Shown: piece after piece, positions 13,275 through 24,960 of the stretch
Position numbering within the stretch: position 1 is the first letter of the stretch
How the letters are laid out: the number at the start of each line of letters is the position of its first letter
Assembly (NCBI GenBank): GCA_003254905.1
Contig: QANU01064559.1
Location: 454,313-518,312 of the forward strand
DNA: 64,000 bases
Direction of reading: 5' to 3'
DNA from: Nissolia schottii
Taxonomy: Eukaryota > Streptophyta > Magnoliopsida > Fabales > Fabaceae
Position numbers and translations under genes: made by a program
The notes under the pieces: model-generated
The model's input: only the letters and a program-made list of their open reading frames with translations
Database searches by the model: none
What the model was told of the DNA's origin: nothing

Positions 13275-14245
13275 ATCTTATATATTAAGGTTAATTAAGT
13301 TTTTAATCCATGTAAAATTAAAAAATTTAGTTTTAATTCTTCAGTAAAATTTTTAGTCTCTGTAAAATTTAAAAATTTTATTTTAGTGCCTATGGATGTT
13401 TGGGGATTGACGGTGATAACGTTGCAGTTAATGTCGCTGACGTGACGTGCCACGTGGAATTTAAAATTTTAACCCATGACCCGACCCAGTTAATTTTAAA
13501 ATTAAAAAAAAGGGCTAACCTAAATCTATCCAACCCCAATTCTGCCCACCCATATCAGCTTTACCCTATTCCTCTTCCTGCTTCACCACCTCCTTCCGCA
13601 CATAGTCATGGCAGCGCACAGCCACCCACCACCATCATCGTCCACTGCACCCAAAAATCAACCAACAACATCAACCTAAAAATATATCAATCTTTATCAC
13701 CAACAACCTGGAAATCACAACAACAACAACCCAGAAAAAGAAATAAAGTGCGAATTTGAAGGGCGGCTAAATTCCCACCAGATTTGACCCCCACCACCAC
13801 CATTCCAATGCCTCCCACCACCTTCTATCGTCTCATCATCTCGTTCTAAGCCCCACCACCATCGCCACCCACGACCTTGGCACCACCGCTACTGCCACTG
13901 ACGCCCTTGCATCATAGTGGCCACCGCCACCGATTCCCTTGCATCACAGTAGCCACCCCCACGTACACCACCTACGGTCCTCCTAACCACTGCATAACGC
14001 CTTCCGATTAACAAATTTGAGAACAATTGAACAAGACATAATAGATGACCACAAGGGGCACCAATGACCACCTCACTTCCGCTACTGCTTTGCAAGGGAA
14101 GATTTGGGCACTGAAACACCCTAGCTAACTGTCTACTCGTACGCAGTAAACAATGCTCACTAGGTTGTTTTATCTGATCGGAATACCTTAGTCCATAGTT
14201 ATCTTTTAGAAAATAGTTGTTTAAGAAAATAGGGACCAATTTGAA
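13275..14245. mobile_element. probable non-autonomous transposon with CCACC-rich core
   Basis: The left part (13,290-13,400) repeats phrases like AGTCTCTGTAAAATTTAAAAATTTTATTTTAGTG, in pieces, and the right edge (14,205-14,240) has AATAGGGACCAATTTGAAC. Such phrases are common at the ends of repetitive plant elements. The middle is GC-richer and dominated by CCACCACC runs that open spurious reading frames in several phases. Boundaries and class are uncertain. Confidence 0.35.
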
Positions 14246-14501
14246 CTTTTCATTTTACATTGCATAATTATTCAAATAGAGCCATGCGTCGGAATAAACG
14301 ATATAACAAAGCGTATAACGGTAACGTAGTAATACATCCAATATATAGATCTAGGTGGTCCATCACATCAAGTCACATAGCTGTATCTATACAATAGGTA
14401 AACTACATATACATCACAGGTACATCAACTGAAGTACTGAATACAGAAGTCAGAGTACATCTCATCAAAATATAAGGACTACTGGAATGCTACACAGTAC
14501 G

Positions 14502-14676
14502 NNNNNNNNNNNNNNNNNNNNNNNNNNNNNNNNNNNNNNNNNNNNNNNNNNNNNNNNNNNNNNNNNNNNNNNNNNNNNNNNNNNNNNNNNNNNNNNNNNN
14601 NNNNNNNNNNNNNNNNNNNNNNNNNNNNNNNNNNNNNNNNNNNNNNNNNNNNNNNNNNNNNNNNNNNNNNNNNNNN
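14502..14676. other. assembly gap (175 N)
   Basis: A run of unknown bases. It is followed directly by ACACACACACA at 14,677, so the gap probably covers a dinucleotide microsatellite. Reading frames crossing it are not real. Confidence 1.
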
Positions 14677-15435
14677 ACACACACACATACGAGTAAAGTT
14701 AAAATTGTCTATACGAATTAAATAGGGGAATCCAACTCACTTGAGTTAGATCATCATAAGTCACGAATTAAATGAGTTGAGCCTCAAATGGATAAAAAAA
14801 TTAGCAATCCTTCTCAACTCACCCAAGTTAGTGGATCAAATAGGTTGATCCACTACAATTAAAAAATAAAAGTAAATACACCTATAAAACTAGACAAACA
14901 ACATTAAATTAAGTTCAAACACAATTTAAACATATCCAATATAATAATGAACAAGGCCCAACATAAATAAATTGATTGAATAATTGTGTAATGGTATTTT
15001 ATATTATTTGTGGATAAAAATTAATTTTACAATATTAATTCAAAAAGTTATTAAACAAAATAAATATACCATAACTTATTGTTGAAGTCAATGAATGAAT
15101 TTAGACACATAAATTTTTTGTTGAAATAAATACCTTTCATTTCTATTTTTTATTTTTTAAGTATGTCCATAAACCGATATATTTAAATACAATTTGTAGG
15201 GAGATGTATTGATAAACCATATTGGATTGCATCAAGTCATTGACATGTGGGATTGCGTCACGCACGTACGAAGACTCCGAATTGAACACTGCACAATTTC
15301 TTCTAGATTTATTCAAATTTAGGCTTATAAAAAGTGGTAAGATATCATATAATTTGAGTGATTAAAAAATATTAAAATACTAGTATATTACGAAGAAATT
15401 GCAGCGTCTTTCGGGTCCTAGTCCTAAAGAGGTGG
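14677..15435. other. AT-rich intergenic, upstream of thioredoxin gene
   Basis: No gene, RNA or clear repeat recognised. The segment 14,730-14,870 has several copies of TTGAGTTAG/CAACTCA in both orientations, perhaps a decayed foldback element. Confidence 0.3.
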
Positions 15436-15439
15436 TACC

Positions 15440-15448
15440 TATATAAAG
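15440..15448 (+). promoter_or_regulatory. TATA box of the thioredoxin gene
   Basis: TATATAAAG lies 116 bp before the thioredoxin ATG at 15,564. A GA-repeat leader (15,541-15,554) lies between. Position and sequence fit a core promoter with a leader of roughly 85 nt. Confidence 0.6.
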
Positions 15449-15563
15449 GGAACAAAGACCTTTGTGTTTTGCATCATATTTTGAAAGCTTTGAAGCTAAG
15501 CGAAGAAGATTCGAAGAGAAAAGGCGAATCATTTGTTTGTGAGAGAGAGAGAGAAACATAAGA

Positions 15564-17763
15564 ATGGCAGAAGAGGGAGGAGTCATCGGTATTCACACGC
15601 TTGAGTCGTGGAATGAGCAGCTCCAAAGGGAAAGGACTCTAAGAAACTGGTAAATTTTTTATTATTATTATTATTATTATTTCTTTTTTTCTTTAACTGT
15701 GGATCCAAACAACCCCTTAACATGTTTCAATTCCACTTTTTTTCTTCTTCTTTTTTGTGATTGGAGATATGGACATTGCACGCCTCATTTACTTAGTACA
15801 TGTTCAGAAAATCGATTTGGAAAAATCAACGAGGCTGTCCAAAATCAATACAAAGTTTTGGAATTGATTCTGTAGCTTCGTATATGAAATCCAAACACGT
15901 TTTTAGTTTACATTGTAAAAGTTTTTTTAATTGCATGTTTGATTTCTTGCTGAGGTTTGATATTTTATACGAGAAACCAAACGCGTCATAGGTCGCGTAA
16001 CTGTAACAATTTTTTAACTGTTGAAATGCATGTTTTCATAGTTTTATTTTTTTCCAATGGATCACTATGATGCGAAGGCAAATTTTGTCATGTTTGACTT
16101 TCGAAATAGTAGATGCGAGATTTCCATTTTGTGTTTGCCATATAAAAATACCCTTCTTTATGCTTATTTGCCTAAAAAAGTGCTAAAATGATGTGATGTG
16201 ATATTTATGTGAGACGAGAGTTAATTATTGTTGAGGATTTGATGTTATTTATGAAATTTAGATGAATGAGTGATCTGACTCATCCAACCACAGGCAAAAT
16301 CTACCAATATATTTGGCTGATAATTATGGCTATGTACCTAACATTACTGAAATTTACATGCCTTAATCAGCTTTTATTTTATGTCTTAGTACTGTTTCTT
16401 CTCCCATCATTGCTTCAAACCAGCAAAGACTGCTGTGAACATTCTAATCAGAATTCAGGAACAACTAGAGAAATTCTTGTGTTGTTGTGTACCATTAAGT
16501 TGAACTATGCTCCTACTATACATAGAATAGTATTCTAACTTTAAATTTTACGAGGATTTATCACTAATTTTAAAATGTCATTGTATGTGTTGTCAGAGCA
16601 TAGTTTGACATGATGCTTCATGATTACATAAAAATTTATCCAATAACACAACAATGATGTGGTTGTTGGATGAAGGAAATGTTATGATCCATTTAACAGT
16701 TTTTGGCTCTCTAGATTGTTTTTTAAATAATATTTTTATCCCCTTTCCATTTTGAAAGCAAGACAATGTTTCTGAAAGAAAGTTACAATGCATTTAACAG
16801 ATTGTGGTGGATTTTACCGCTACTTGGTGTGGCCCATGCCGCTTCATTTCCCCAGTCTTTGCAGAGATTGCTAAGAATATGCCTCATGTCATCTTCCTCA
16901 AGGTTGATGTGGATGAAGTGAGGGTAAGCATAATCTTAATCTACATGGTGTCACATTCCTTTATTTATCAAATTAATTTCCACTTAAACATTTTTATTTT
17001 TACACTGTCAATCGGTCAGTGAAAATCAATGGAGTAATCATGCCAGCCAATAGAAATCAAACCTACACAGCATAATATCATAACACCTTTGATTTTTATT
17101 GGTTGATAGTAGAAATTAATTTCTTTATTTATATTAACGAGTAATGATATTTTTATAGAATTTGTCTGTAGAGTTGTCGGTATCGGTCAAGTTTGTCCTC
17201 TAGGTTATAATCGCATTAGTTCGTAAAGTTGTTAAAAGTTAATTAATTTAGTCATTCAATATCATTCAAATTAGTCCCTTTAAGAAATTAACTTGTCCAA
17301 CTTTTAAAAACCTCAAAGGAATAATATGATCATTTTCATAACCTGAAAACAAATTTGATCAACGTTGACAATCTCAATAACAAATTTAAAGCATTACTAT
17401 ATCTTCATACAAATCCTCTCATAAAGTCCTTCTACATAAATGCAGTTAATCTCTTAGAAATTTAATAAGATACTTAAGCTAGCACGTAGGAGGATTTGTA
17501 AAAGATGTAATAAGATATATCGTGACTCTTGTACTAATAACCCTTTTGGCCATTGTGGACTATTTCTTAATGAATTTACTAATGATGCAAACAATGGCCT
17601 TTGATTTTATTTTATTTTCCTTTCCTTTCAGACTGTTGCTGAGGAGATGGGGATTGAGGCTATGCCAACCTTCTTGTTCTTTAAAGAAGGCAAGCCAATT
17701 GACAGGTTGGTGGGTGCTAAGAAGGAAGAACTTCAACACACAATAACAAAGCATGCTACTTGA
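15564..17763 (+). CDS. thioredoxin h, frameshifted in exon 1 as given
   Basis: Three exons: 15564-15649, 16801-16923 and 17632-17763, all with good GT-AG borders. Exon 2 carries the catalytic WCGPC in [14 protein letters not shown], and exon 3 carries the cis-proline segment EAMPTFLFF. No transit peptide is visible and the size (about 113 aa) is that of cytosolic h-type thioredoxins, which reduce disulphides in target proteins. Exon 1 starts [20 protein letters not shown] in frame. Its last 12 bases before the donor encode SKKL, as the family has, but in a different frame. As given, the splice would create a TGA at the exon 1/2 junction. A single missing base in the GGG run at 15,628-15,630 would explain it. 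This is either a sequencing error in a homopolymer or a real lesion, and all splice sites and the active site remain intact. Confidence 0.85.
17160..17395. mobile_element. foldback MITE, copy 1 (thioredoxin intron 2)
   Basis: The segment is an imperfect inverted repeat. GTTGTCGG...TCAAGTTTGTCC...AGGTTATAA on the left is mirrored by TTTCATAACCTG...ACAAATTTGATCAACGTTGACAA on the right. Two more copies with the same arms lie at 22,191-22,422 and 24,180-24,390. Non-coding, about 230 bp. Confidence 0.65.
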
Positions 17764-18562
17764 AAAAAGTGTAATCACATTCATGAAGGCCACAAGAATA
17801 ATACTATATATTTAACAATTTGGAGTCAAAGCTGTTGCATGTACTGATAAAAATGAATCTTTTGACATGAAAATTGCACTTGACATGGTCACATACACAT
17901 CTCTATCATTGATTTTTTTACTCTTTTTTTTAACGTTTTACTTTTTTTAAAGCAACTTAATTAATGGTGAAAATATGCACACGATCAAGGTCATCTGCAA
18001 TTTTCACTTGTGAGGATTTACTCTCGGATTCATTTTCACCAGTGAGCATTGTCCTACTTACTTACTGCAGAATGCATTTGCTGGTGATTTTCTGAATAAG
18101 ATATATTTGTATTGGTGGTAGCCTTGGTTGATGATTGACAAATAAAAATAAGATAATAGGCAAAATTACAAAATTAACAAATAAAAAATCACACATCTGA
18201 AATTCTTAATGCTCTCTCTTTCCCTTTCAAGTAAATTACATCGACACACAAGTCCAAAGAATAAATTAAAAAAACAACTTGGCCACCCCTCTTTGTATAT
18301 ATCAATCAATGAATGTGTGGTCCTTCTTGATGTAAGATCAAGAATAGAGAGAGAGAGAGGGGGGGGCACATAGAATTGTGGATATGACCATGTAACATGT
18401 GAAGCTCAATTATCACACAAAACTACCACTACTAATAGCTTATTCCCTCAACTTTATCCTAACAAACAGTGTATTATTATTATAATTATTATTCTTCATA
18501 TATATAACTATGGCCGCCACTGTTCTGCTGCAATGTTCATCACCATTTTTGGCTACTCACAT
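17764..18562. other. convergent 3' flanks of thioredoxin and beta-galactosidase genes
   Basis: Contains the probable thioredoxin 3' UTR (to about 18,100) and the beta-galactosidase 3' UTR on the other strand. A GA/G-rich microsatellite sits at 18,347-18,366. No other gene seen. Confidence 0.5.
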
Positions 18563-21500
18563 TCAATGTGCTGTCCTCTTTAGCAAAGATATTTTCCATG
18601 GATTCCCACCTAATTCCTCAAAAACTACTATCAAGTTCTTTGTTGGCTTTAACCATGACCTTGGAACATGATACCTACAAAAATTTCCAAACAGAAAATT
18701 GGTTAAGTGAGAATATATTATTCCATTGCCCCCAACCAATATAGTGTGACACAGGATCTGGCATATTTGAAACATTCAACATTGTGTCCAAAATTGTTGT
18801 CTTTCTTCCTTTCCATAAAGATAGAGTATTCTATTATGAACATTATTTGTGGAAAAATTCTTGTATGGTTACAAAACGATTTGTTGAATATGCTTCTGAT
18901 CACACACAAAATGACATTTCAACTTTAAATGATGATTACTCCCAAAGTGTAGGCTAAAATGTCAGTATATGTAGTTTGAACTCAAAGCATTATCCAATAT
19001 GGTGGTGTTGCCTTGTCCAAAGGGGTGTGTAAATTTGCTTTAAAAAAAAGAAAGTTCTAGTAGAATTTTCCTAAAGATTAGGAAGCAATGTTGAAGTTAT
19101 AAATCTTATACAGAGAAAAAAGTAGTATACCATCTTTGTGTTGGTTGTCCACAACCTAGTTGGCACCTCTTAGGCCTGTATGTGCCAGCATAGCTGCAAG
19201 AACTGCAGTCACCCTTTGCATAAACCATCCAGTACCTTCCTATGCTTTGCCCATTGATCCATGCTTGACCCTTTCCCATGCTTCCCAGGTCCAAAGCCAA
19301 TGGTTCATTTCCATCAGGTGCATTGAAATAAGCCTGAAGGTTACAAAAGTTGATGTGGTAAGGCTCTAATTGAAGGACTATACAGTAGATGTTGTAAATA
19401 TTATGACTACAAATGGCGGGCCAGTGCATGAGGCTCCTGCTTGGTGGGGCCTGGGGAGGGTAGATTTAGGTAGCCTTATCCCCGCAAGTAGAGAGGTTGC
19501 TTCCATTATTTGAACTCATGACCTCCAGGTCACAAGACAACAACCTTGTTGTTGCACTCAGTCTCACCTTCTGTCATATTATGACTATAAAGGGTGGCCC
19601 AGTGCATGTAGGTCCCACCCGATAGACTCTGGGAAGGGTAGATGTATGCAGCCTTGTCCTTACAAGCAGATAGGTTGTTTCTAAGATTTGAAGATGAGAC
19701 CTCCAAGTCTCAAGGCAGCAACCTGACCGTTGTGCCGAGTCTCACCGTTTGTCATATTTGTAAGTTATAACTATAAGCCAGAAAATGTGTACTTACCTTG
19801 TGCCATTTCAATTGGGGCTGGTTTTGGGAAGCTAGGGACTCTCTAACCCAGTCAACAGATGAGACTCCATTGGGGGACACCAAATTCATTGCCTCTCCTT
19901 TTAGGCCAACCTGTTTTTGAAGACACAATAATATTAGTATACATTTTTTCCTTATATATATCTATTGAAGACTATGCATGTCAAGAATTAATTCTCTGAA
20001 GCCCATAACTTGAAGCATAGGTAATGGATGACCTCATCTTTACCATGTGTTGGAATTCAACTTTATATTTAAAAGAATAACGACAGTAACAATCAAACTC
20101 TAGTCTATTTAGTCATAAAAGCTCTGATACTGTTCCAAGAAGTTTAATCATGGCAGCATATGTATGACTTTATGATATATATATATATATACCCACACAC
20201 ACACATCTTTAACAATTGGAAACAAAAGTTAGATTTGTGTGCATCAGACCTGGTATGACCATTTCTGCCATGTCAAATCTTTGTGTCCATGGTCAAGGCC
20301 TTGGATCAAAACTGGACCACTGATTCCTGTCTTCCATCTTTCATAATGAAATCCAACATTCTAGGAGAAAAAGAAAAAATGAGCAAACTTAATCAATGAT
20401 GGTCAAGTTCAATTTGGCTTTACAAGCAAGTTACTAACCGGTATCTGAGCATTCTCAAATTATAAGAAGTTACTAACCGGTAATCCAACCGCAACGCTTA
20501 GAAGTGCTATTTTATTAGTTCCGGCTCGTAGGTTGACAGGGCCATTAAATGTGCAGCTTCTTTGTTCACTTGTCCCAAATGCTGAGCCTGCAGAAGGAAT
20601 CAATCTCATCTTCAGTTAAACTTGACTTAGATTCAATCATCGTTTAAACATAAGAACTACTAAGTTGAACTACCACATCATTTTTTAGGCGCTCAAATCA
20701 TTAGAAGTAATTTTTTAATGGTCCTCGCGACCTTGCACGTTAGATAATCATTCGCATTCCTAGGATAAACCATGCTTAACTGAGAAATTATTAATTGAGC
20801 TATGTACCTGCAAATTGTCCATTGATAAACACATGGACAGCATCGCCTTCGGAATGCACGCTAATGCTAGGCTTGTGCCCTCCTCTAAGAAACGATTCTG
20901 ATGAACCAATGTCAACACTAGGATGCAAAAAAACAGAAAACACTCAGATTCAACTGCTGAGAACTGAAAAAGCAAGAGAATAAAAAGCTATATGAAAAAG
21001 ATAGTCACTAGTATAAAATGCTACTCTTGTTTGAATCTGCATAAAATGTTACTATGTGCACTGAGGAATTTCTTGCTTTGTTTTTTTAATGAAATCGCTT
21101 AAAAGACCTCACATTCATTTTTCTGATAGTAAAATGTAGCTACCTGGTTATGTACCACAAATAGTCACTAGTATCCCTGGTAGCATTTATCTGTTCTAGA
21201 AGACCAGAAGCCGTGATCCTCGAACTTTCGGCCAAAGAGGAAACGTCCTCATCATAGGTCTCCCATGAGAAGAACTTGGAATTGCTTGGCAACATTTGTA
21301 CATGTGAAGTTTGAGCCCTCACCTTCATGAAGGCATATCAAATCTAATCAATAACTTGATGCAAAGGGGCAAGTATCCATCACACTAAGGCAGCGTTTGG
21401 TTTAGGGACACAACATAGGGACACAAAATTCCTGTATATCCTATACCACATTTTAGTTGGGACAAAGGGGACAAAATTTTGGCTTGGCAGGAATTTTTTT

Positions 21501-24500
21501 TTTTTTGTCTTTGTCCCTCTAACCAAAGGTTGTCTTAGGGTGCGTTTGTTTCAGTTTATCTGGCAAAAATTCACTTTTCTGGCCACAATCGTCAGTTTTT
21601 CAGCTTTTCAGCATTGTCAGCTCTACATCTAAAAACTACTTTTTATAATCACTTTTTCAAATCTAAAACAACACACCCTTAATGAAGATAGCTAGAAGTG
21701 CCCTTTTTAAGTATTCTTACTCTTGCAGTGTTAAATACATCTGTTCTGCAATCAGGGAGGATGCTTATGGACCAAGCAGGCAAGTCATAGTGCCGGTTAT
21801 TGAAGGTCACTCTAGCAGCAGAGTTCGAATGAAAGTTCGACAGAAAAGCCGCGCACGTTCCGGATCGTGAAGAGAAAACATGAGCCTAGTAGATAACCAA
21901 CACACATGGAATCATTGTTGTTTATTGTGAAGGTAACTTGTGCAACAAGAAAAGGTGTGATGCTTTGTATAAGAAGGCAACTTACCTGTTCATATGTTCC
22001 TAATGATTTAACAGTAGGATCTGAAGAAACCAAAGCATGTTCACATTGCTTGATAGCTCTATGAAGCTCCTTCAAATGGCTATATTTTGGTTCCCTGATC
22101 AAACCTGAACACAGTGAAGGATTCAATTGAAAACTCAATGTGTGATGGAACAGAAAATAAAACATAAAATAGTGCCGATTCTGAAGTAAACTTTCAAATT
22201 CATCCCTAGAGTTGTCAGTTTTGATCAAGTTCATCCCCAGGTTATGACAACGGTCACATTAGTCCCTGAAGTTGCCAAAGTCAGTCAAGTTAGCCCTTCG
22301 GCATGCATCAAATCAGTCCCTCCCAGGAATTAACTTAACTGACTTTTGGCAACCCTAGGGACTAATATGACCACTTTCATAACCTGTGGATGAACTTGAA
22401 GGTTTACTCGTCAATTCTGATATATATGAAAATAGTACAACAAATAATTTGACTCCCATGCCATATATGTATCTAATTATGTTCTGCAAGCATAATTATC
22501 TCACCATATTCATCAACTGGAGCATCATAGTCATAGCTTGTGGTAATGAATGGGCCTCCAGCTGATCTTCCAAAGTTAGTTCCTCCATGATACTATCATT
22601 TTGACATTAATCACACATCAACAATACTCAAAATTATTATAAATTAAGGCAACTAATTTTCTTCTTTCTTTTTTGTTGAATTGAGAAACAACTCAATGAA
22701 GGTGACCAACCATGTAATAGTTCAAAAATGAGCCACCCGTTTGCACAAAACGAGCAACCGCGAAGGCTATATCCTCAACCGGTCTCTGATAAATCGGTCC
22801 ACCAAATTCTGTGAACCTAATGGTCAAATATGAAGAAGAAGAAGAAGAAGGAAATATGAAAAACTTGTCTACAAAACAAATTTCAAAAGAACAATACTAT
22901 ATAGGTAGCTTACCAGCCACTCCAATTCTCAGTCCATAGTTTAGGCTTGTATGGTTTATTTGGAAGGAAGTCATCACAGTAAAATCCATTACAAGCATTT
23001 ATCTGTATAATTGAAGAATTTGATGGATCATAAATCAAACCCTTAATAAACATCTAATAATGACGAGCTTAACGAAAAGAAAAAGTTCTACGCAGCCAGA
23101 ATGATGCAGCATGTTACTAACTCTCTCTACTGAGTTCCGCCGCAACCTCTATGATTTTTTCTGGAGGATTTAGGCAAAAGAGTTCTGGCCAAGTAAGCTA
23201 AAGACAAAAATGAGATGGCTCACCACCGGATCCGGTGCATCGTCTTCCTTGCACATCACCCAGGGGACTCCAGTACCTAAACCGACCGCCATCTTTGCAG
23301 CCCAGCTCATGTATGCATGACCAGCACCGCCCAGTGCCTTGCTTTGCGGTCCATACTCATTCTCAATCTACAAAGTTCACAACAGAAAAATTGAGACAAA
23401 ATCTTAAGATTTCTTTTTATCTTGAATTGGTGATACTATTAGCTTGAAAATTTTGTTCCCAACATGTTGGATACAATTTTGGACAAGAAACTTGTGACAT
23501 GGCGTAAAGCGAAACGAGCTGCGTTACCTGAGAAAGAATGATTGGACCACCCTGAGATTGAAACAGCTTTTCATTCTTCATCATTTGCACAATCTTCTGA
23601 GTGAAACCTTGCATTGCTGCCTAAAAACAATAATTGATAGGACCCAAAAAAACAATCAACATTTTTTTTTTTAACTTTCTCGAACTATATACTAGTCAAT
23701 AATTAATCAAAGACATGAATATACAAAATGAAACTAAAGTCCAAAACACCTTGAAAGGGCCATTATCTGTTCTGAAGCTGATTCCAGGAACATACTTCAA
23801 CCAAACAGGAAATCCCCTATACACAATTTGGAAAAAAATAAATCACATTCAGATTAAAACATTCATATACTAAGAAAAAGTTTAAGAAAAAAAAAAAATT
23901 AAAGGACATAGACAAAGATAATACTAGGAAAATGTCATGTTACCCAAAATTCCATTCAGCACAAACATAAGGACCAATTCTGAGATGGACATAAAGCCCC
24001 ACTTTCTGCACTGTCTTAATGAACCGTACCAGATCATACCTTCCTTCAAAATTGTACTGCAAACCTCAACACAAGGCAAAACAACAAAAAATTGAAAAAA
24101 TGAAAGAAAAAAATAAAAAATATGAGGTGGGGTTTGAGAAATTGAACTCAAAAAGGATAAAAACCCAATAAACCTTGTTCGTCTATGAAGTTGTGTCAAG
24201 TCTGTCTTTGGTTATGAAAATAGTCGCATTAATCTTAAAATCGTCAAAAATCGGTTAAGTTAATTTTTTGACAACAATCAAACTAGTCACAGACTTTAAG
24301 AAGCTGATGGACTAATACGACATCTTCATAGCTTAGACAAACTTGACCAATGTTGAAAACCACGTGAACAAATTTGAAGATTCACGAGAAGGTAGATCCA
24401 TAGAAGTAGTACATTGCCAGGAGAAGGTTCATGAACATTCCAGAAGACATAAGTGTCAATAACATCTAAGCCTCCAACTTTTGCCTTCTGAATTAGATCC

Positions 24501-24711
24501 TCCCACATCTAAAAAAAATAAAAAGAGCAAACAACACAAAAAAAAAAAANCTTCTGGGGTAGTGAATGGAGCCAGAGATGAGGATTTTCCTCTGGCCATT
24601 GATGACAATGGCTTTTCTGTCATAGGTGACACTGCAATGGATCAGCTCAGAACACAGAAAAATTGCAGTGAAGATTATTAATAGAAGCTTGGAAACTGAG
24701 TTGGTTTCCAT
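18563..24711 (-). CDS. secreted beta-galactosidase, GH35
   Basis: Eighteen exons on the minus strand: 24551-24711 (3' end lost), 24413-24508, 23944-24056, 23750-23816, 23528-23620, 23224-23367, 22914-23002, 22711-22816, 22505-22592, 21986-22104, 21721-21885, 21144-21322, 20808-20917, 20478-20587, 20250-20360, 19797-19910, 19131-19333 and 18563-18674. All the borders I could check are GT-AG and in phase. An N-terminal signal peptide ([19 protein letters not shown]) precedes SVTYDRKAI. The GH35 signature [14 protein letters not shown] gives the acid/base Glu (about 184). WTENWSGW holds the nucleophile Glu (about 253). Product about 729 aa, without the C-terminal SUEL-type lectin domain some plant paralogues have. 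The enzyme would remove terminal beta-galactosyl residues from cell-wall polymers in the apoplast. The single N at 24,550 follows CCCAGAAG and replaces the expected last codons of exon 1 (about four residues) plus the donor. This looks like an assembly break, not gene death. Confidence 0.95.
19416..19571 (-). mobile_element. SINE, copy 1 in beta-galactosidase intron 16
   Basis: Read on the minus strand this is a tRNA-derived SINE. A B-box-like sequence lies just after a GTGACCTGGAGGTCA-type segment, and the far end reads GCCTCATGCACTGG. The wording closely resembles the angiosperm Au SINE family. It is flanked by near-identical direct repeats, ATATTATGACTACAAA on the left and ATATTATGACTATAAA on the right (near 19,399 and 19,577), which are its target duplication. 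Same orientation as the host gene. Confidence 0.8.
19592..19748 (-). mobile_element. SINE, copy 2 in beta-galactosidase intron 16
   Basis: A second, more diverged copy of the same SINE lies only 20 bp from copy 1 and in the same orientation. It shares GGCCCAGTGCATG, TGGGAAGGGTAGAT, GCAGCCTTGTCC and ACCTCCAAGTC. Two nested or successive insertions in one intron are indicated. Confidence 0.75.
21387..21536. mobile_element. MITE with GGCAGCGTTTGGTT ends
   Basis: Left end GGCAGCGTTTGGTTTAGGGAC is mirrored by GTCCCTCTAACCAAAGGTTGTC on the right, about 150 bp apart. The segment lies inside a beta-galactosidase intron (between exons 11 and 12). Short size, terminal inverted repeats and no coding capacity fit a MITE. 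Confidence 0.6.
21537..21681. mobile_element. MITE with AGGGTGCGTTTGTTT ends
   Basis: Left end AGGGTGCGTTTGTTTCAG pairs with AAAACAACACACCCTT at the right. It abuts the previous MITE. A relative with ends GGGTGCGTCTGTTCC / TGAAACAAATGCATCC lies at 56,000-56,217 in an intron of the BEL1-like gene. Confidence 0.6.
22191..22422. mobile_element. foldback MITE, copy 2 (beta-galactosidase intron)
   Basis: The best-preserved copy. CAAGTTCATCCCCAGGTTATG (in part) on the left mirrors CATAACCTGTGGATGAACTTG on the right. The inner arms CACATTAGTCCCT / AGGGACTAATATG also pair. Lies between exons 9 and 10 of the beta-galactosidase gene. Confidence 0.7.
24180..24390. mobile_element. foldback MITE, copy 3 (beta-galactosidase intron 2)
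   Basis: Diverged third copy: GTGTCAAGTCTGTC...GGTTATGAAAATAGTCGCATTAAT on the left against GACTAATACGACATCTTCATAGC...CAAACTTGACC on the right. Lies just downstream of exon 2 in the gene's direction. Confidence 0.55.
24550..24550. other. single N, assembly break inside exon 1
   Basis: On the minus strand the coding sequence runs to CCCAGAAG, then N, then a T-run that can only be the 3' part of intron 1. The end of exon 1 and its GT donor are missing, so an unknown length of DNA was collapsed here. Confidence 0.85.
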
Positions 24712-24960
24712 AGCTACTTGTTCTTTCTTTTCTTTCTTTCCCCTTTCCCCCAATGGAGGGAAAGTTTTGAAAAGATAAGAGTTTTGAAGAAGAAGAAGAA
24801 GAAGAAGAAGAAAGAGATAGAAGGGTGTGTTTGGATTGTGTGTTATATTTGGTTCTGTATCTGATCTTAGAACACAATGCACTTTGTGACCATTTGTAAG
24901 TGTGATTATTATATTGTTAGTGGTAGTAATTACCAACTACACTGCAAGTCCAACACAACA
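24712..24960 (-). promoter_or_regulatory. 5' UTR and promoter of beta-galactosidase gene
   Basis: The leader contains a TTC/CTT trinucleotide microsatellite (24,785-24,811, GAA on the plus strand) and TTCTTTCTTTTC just upstream of the ATG, as in many plant 5' UTRs. No TATA box assigned. Confidence 0.45.

Noticed and set aside
13400..13759. 119-codon ORF
   Set aside because: Proline/histidine/glutamine-rich translation of CCACC repeats in a likely transposon; no start context or domain.
14465..14696. Several ORFs of about 65-73 codons
   Set aside because: They consist almost entirely of N's from the assembly gap.
24493..24936. 147-codon minus-strand ORF starting at 24,936
   Set aside because: Its first 75 codons are the leader of the beta-galactosidase gene; the signal peptide and family match begin at the ATG at 24,711, and the tail past the N is intron.
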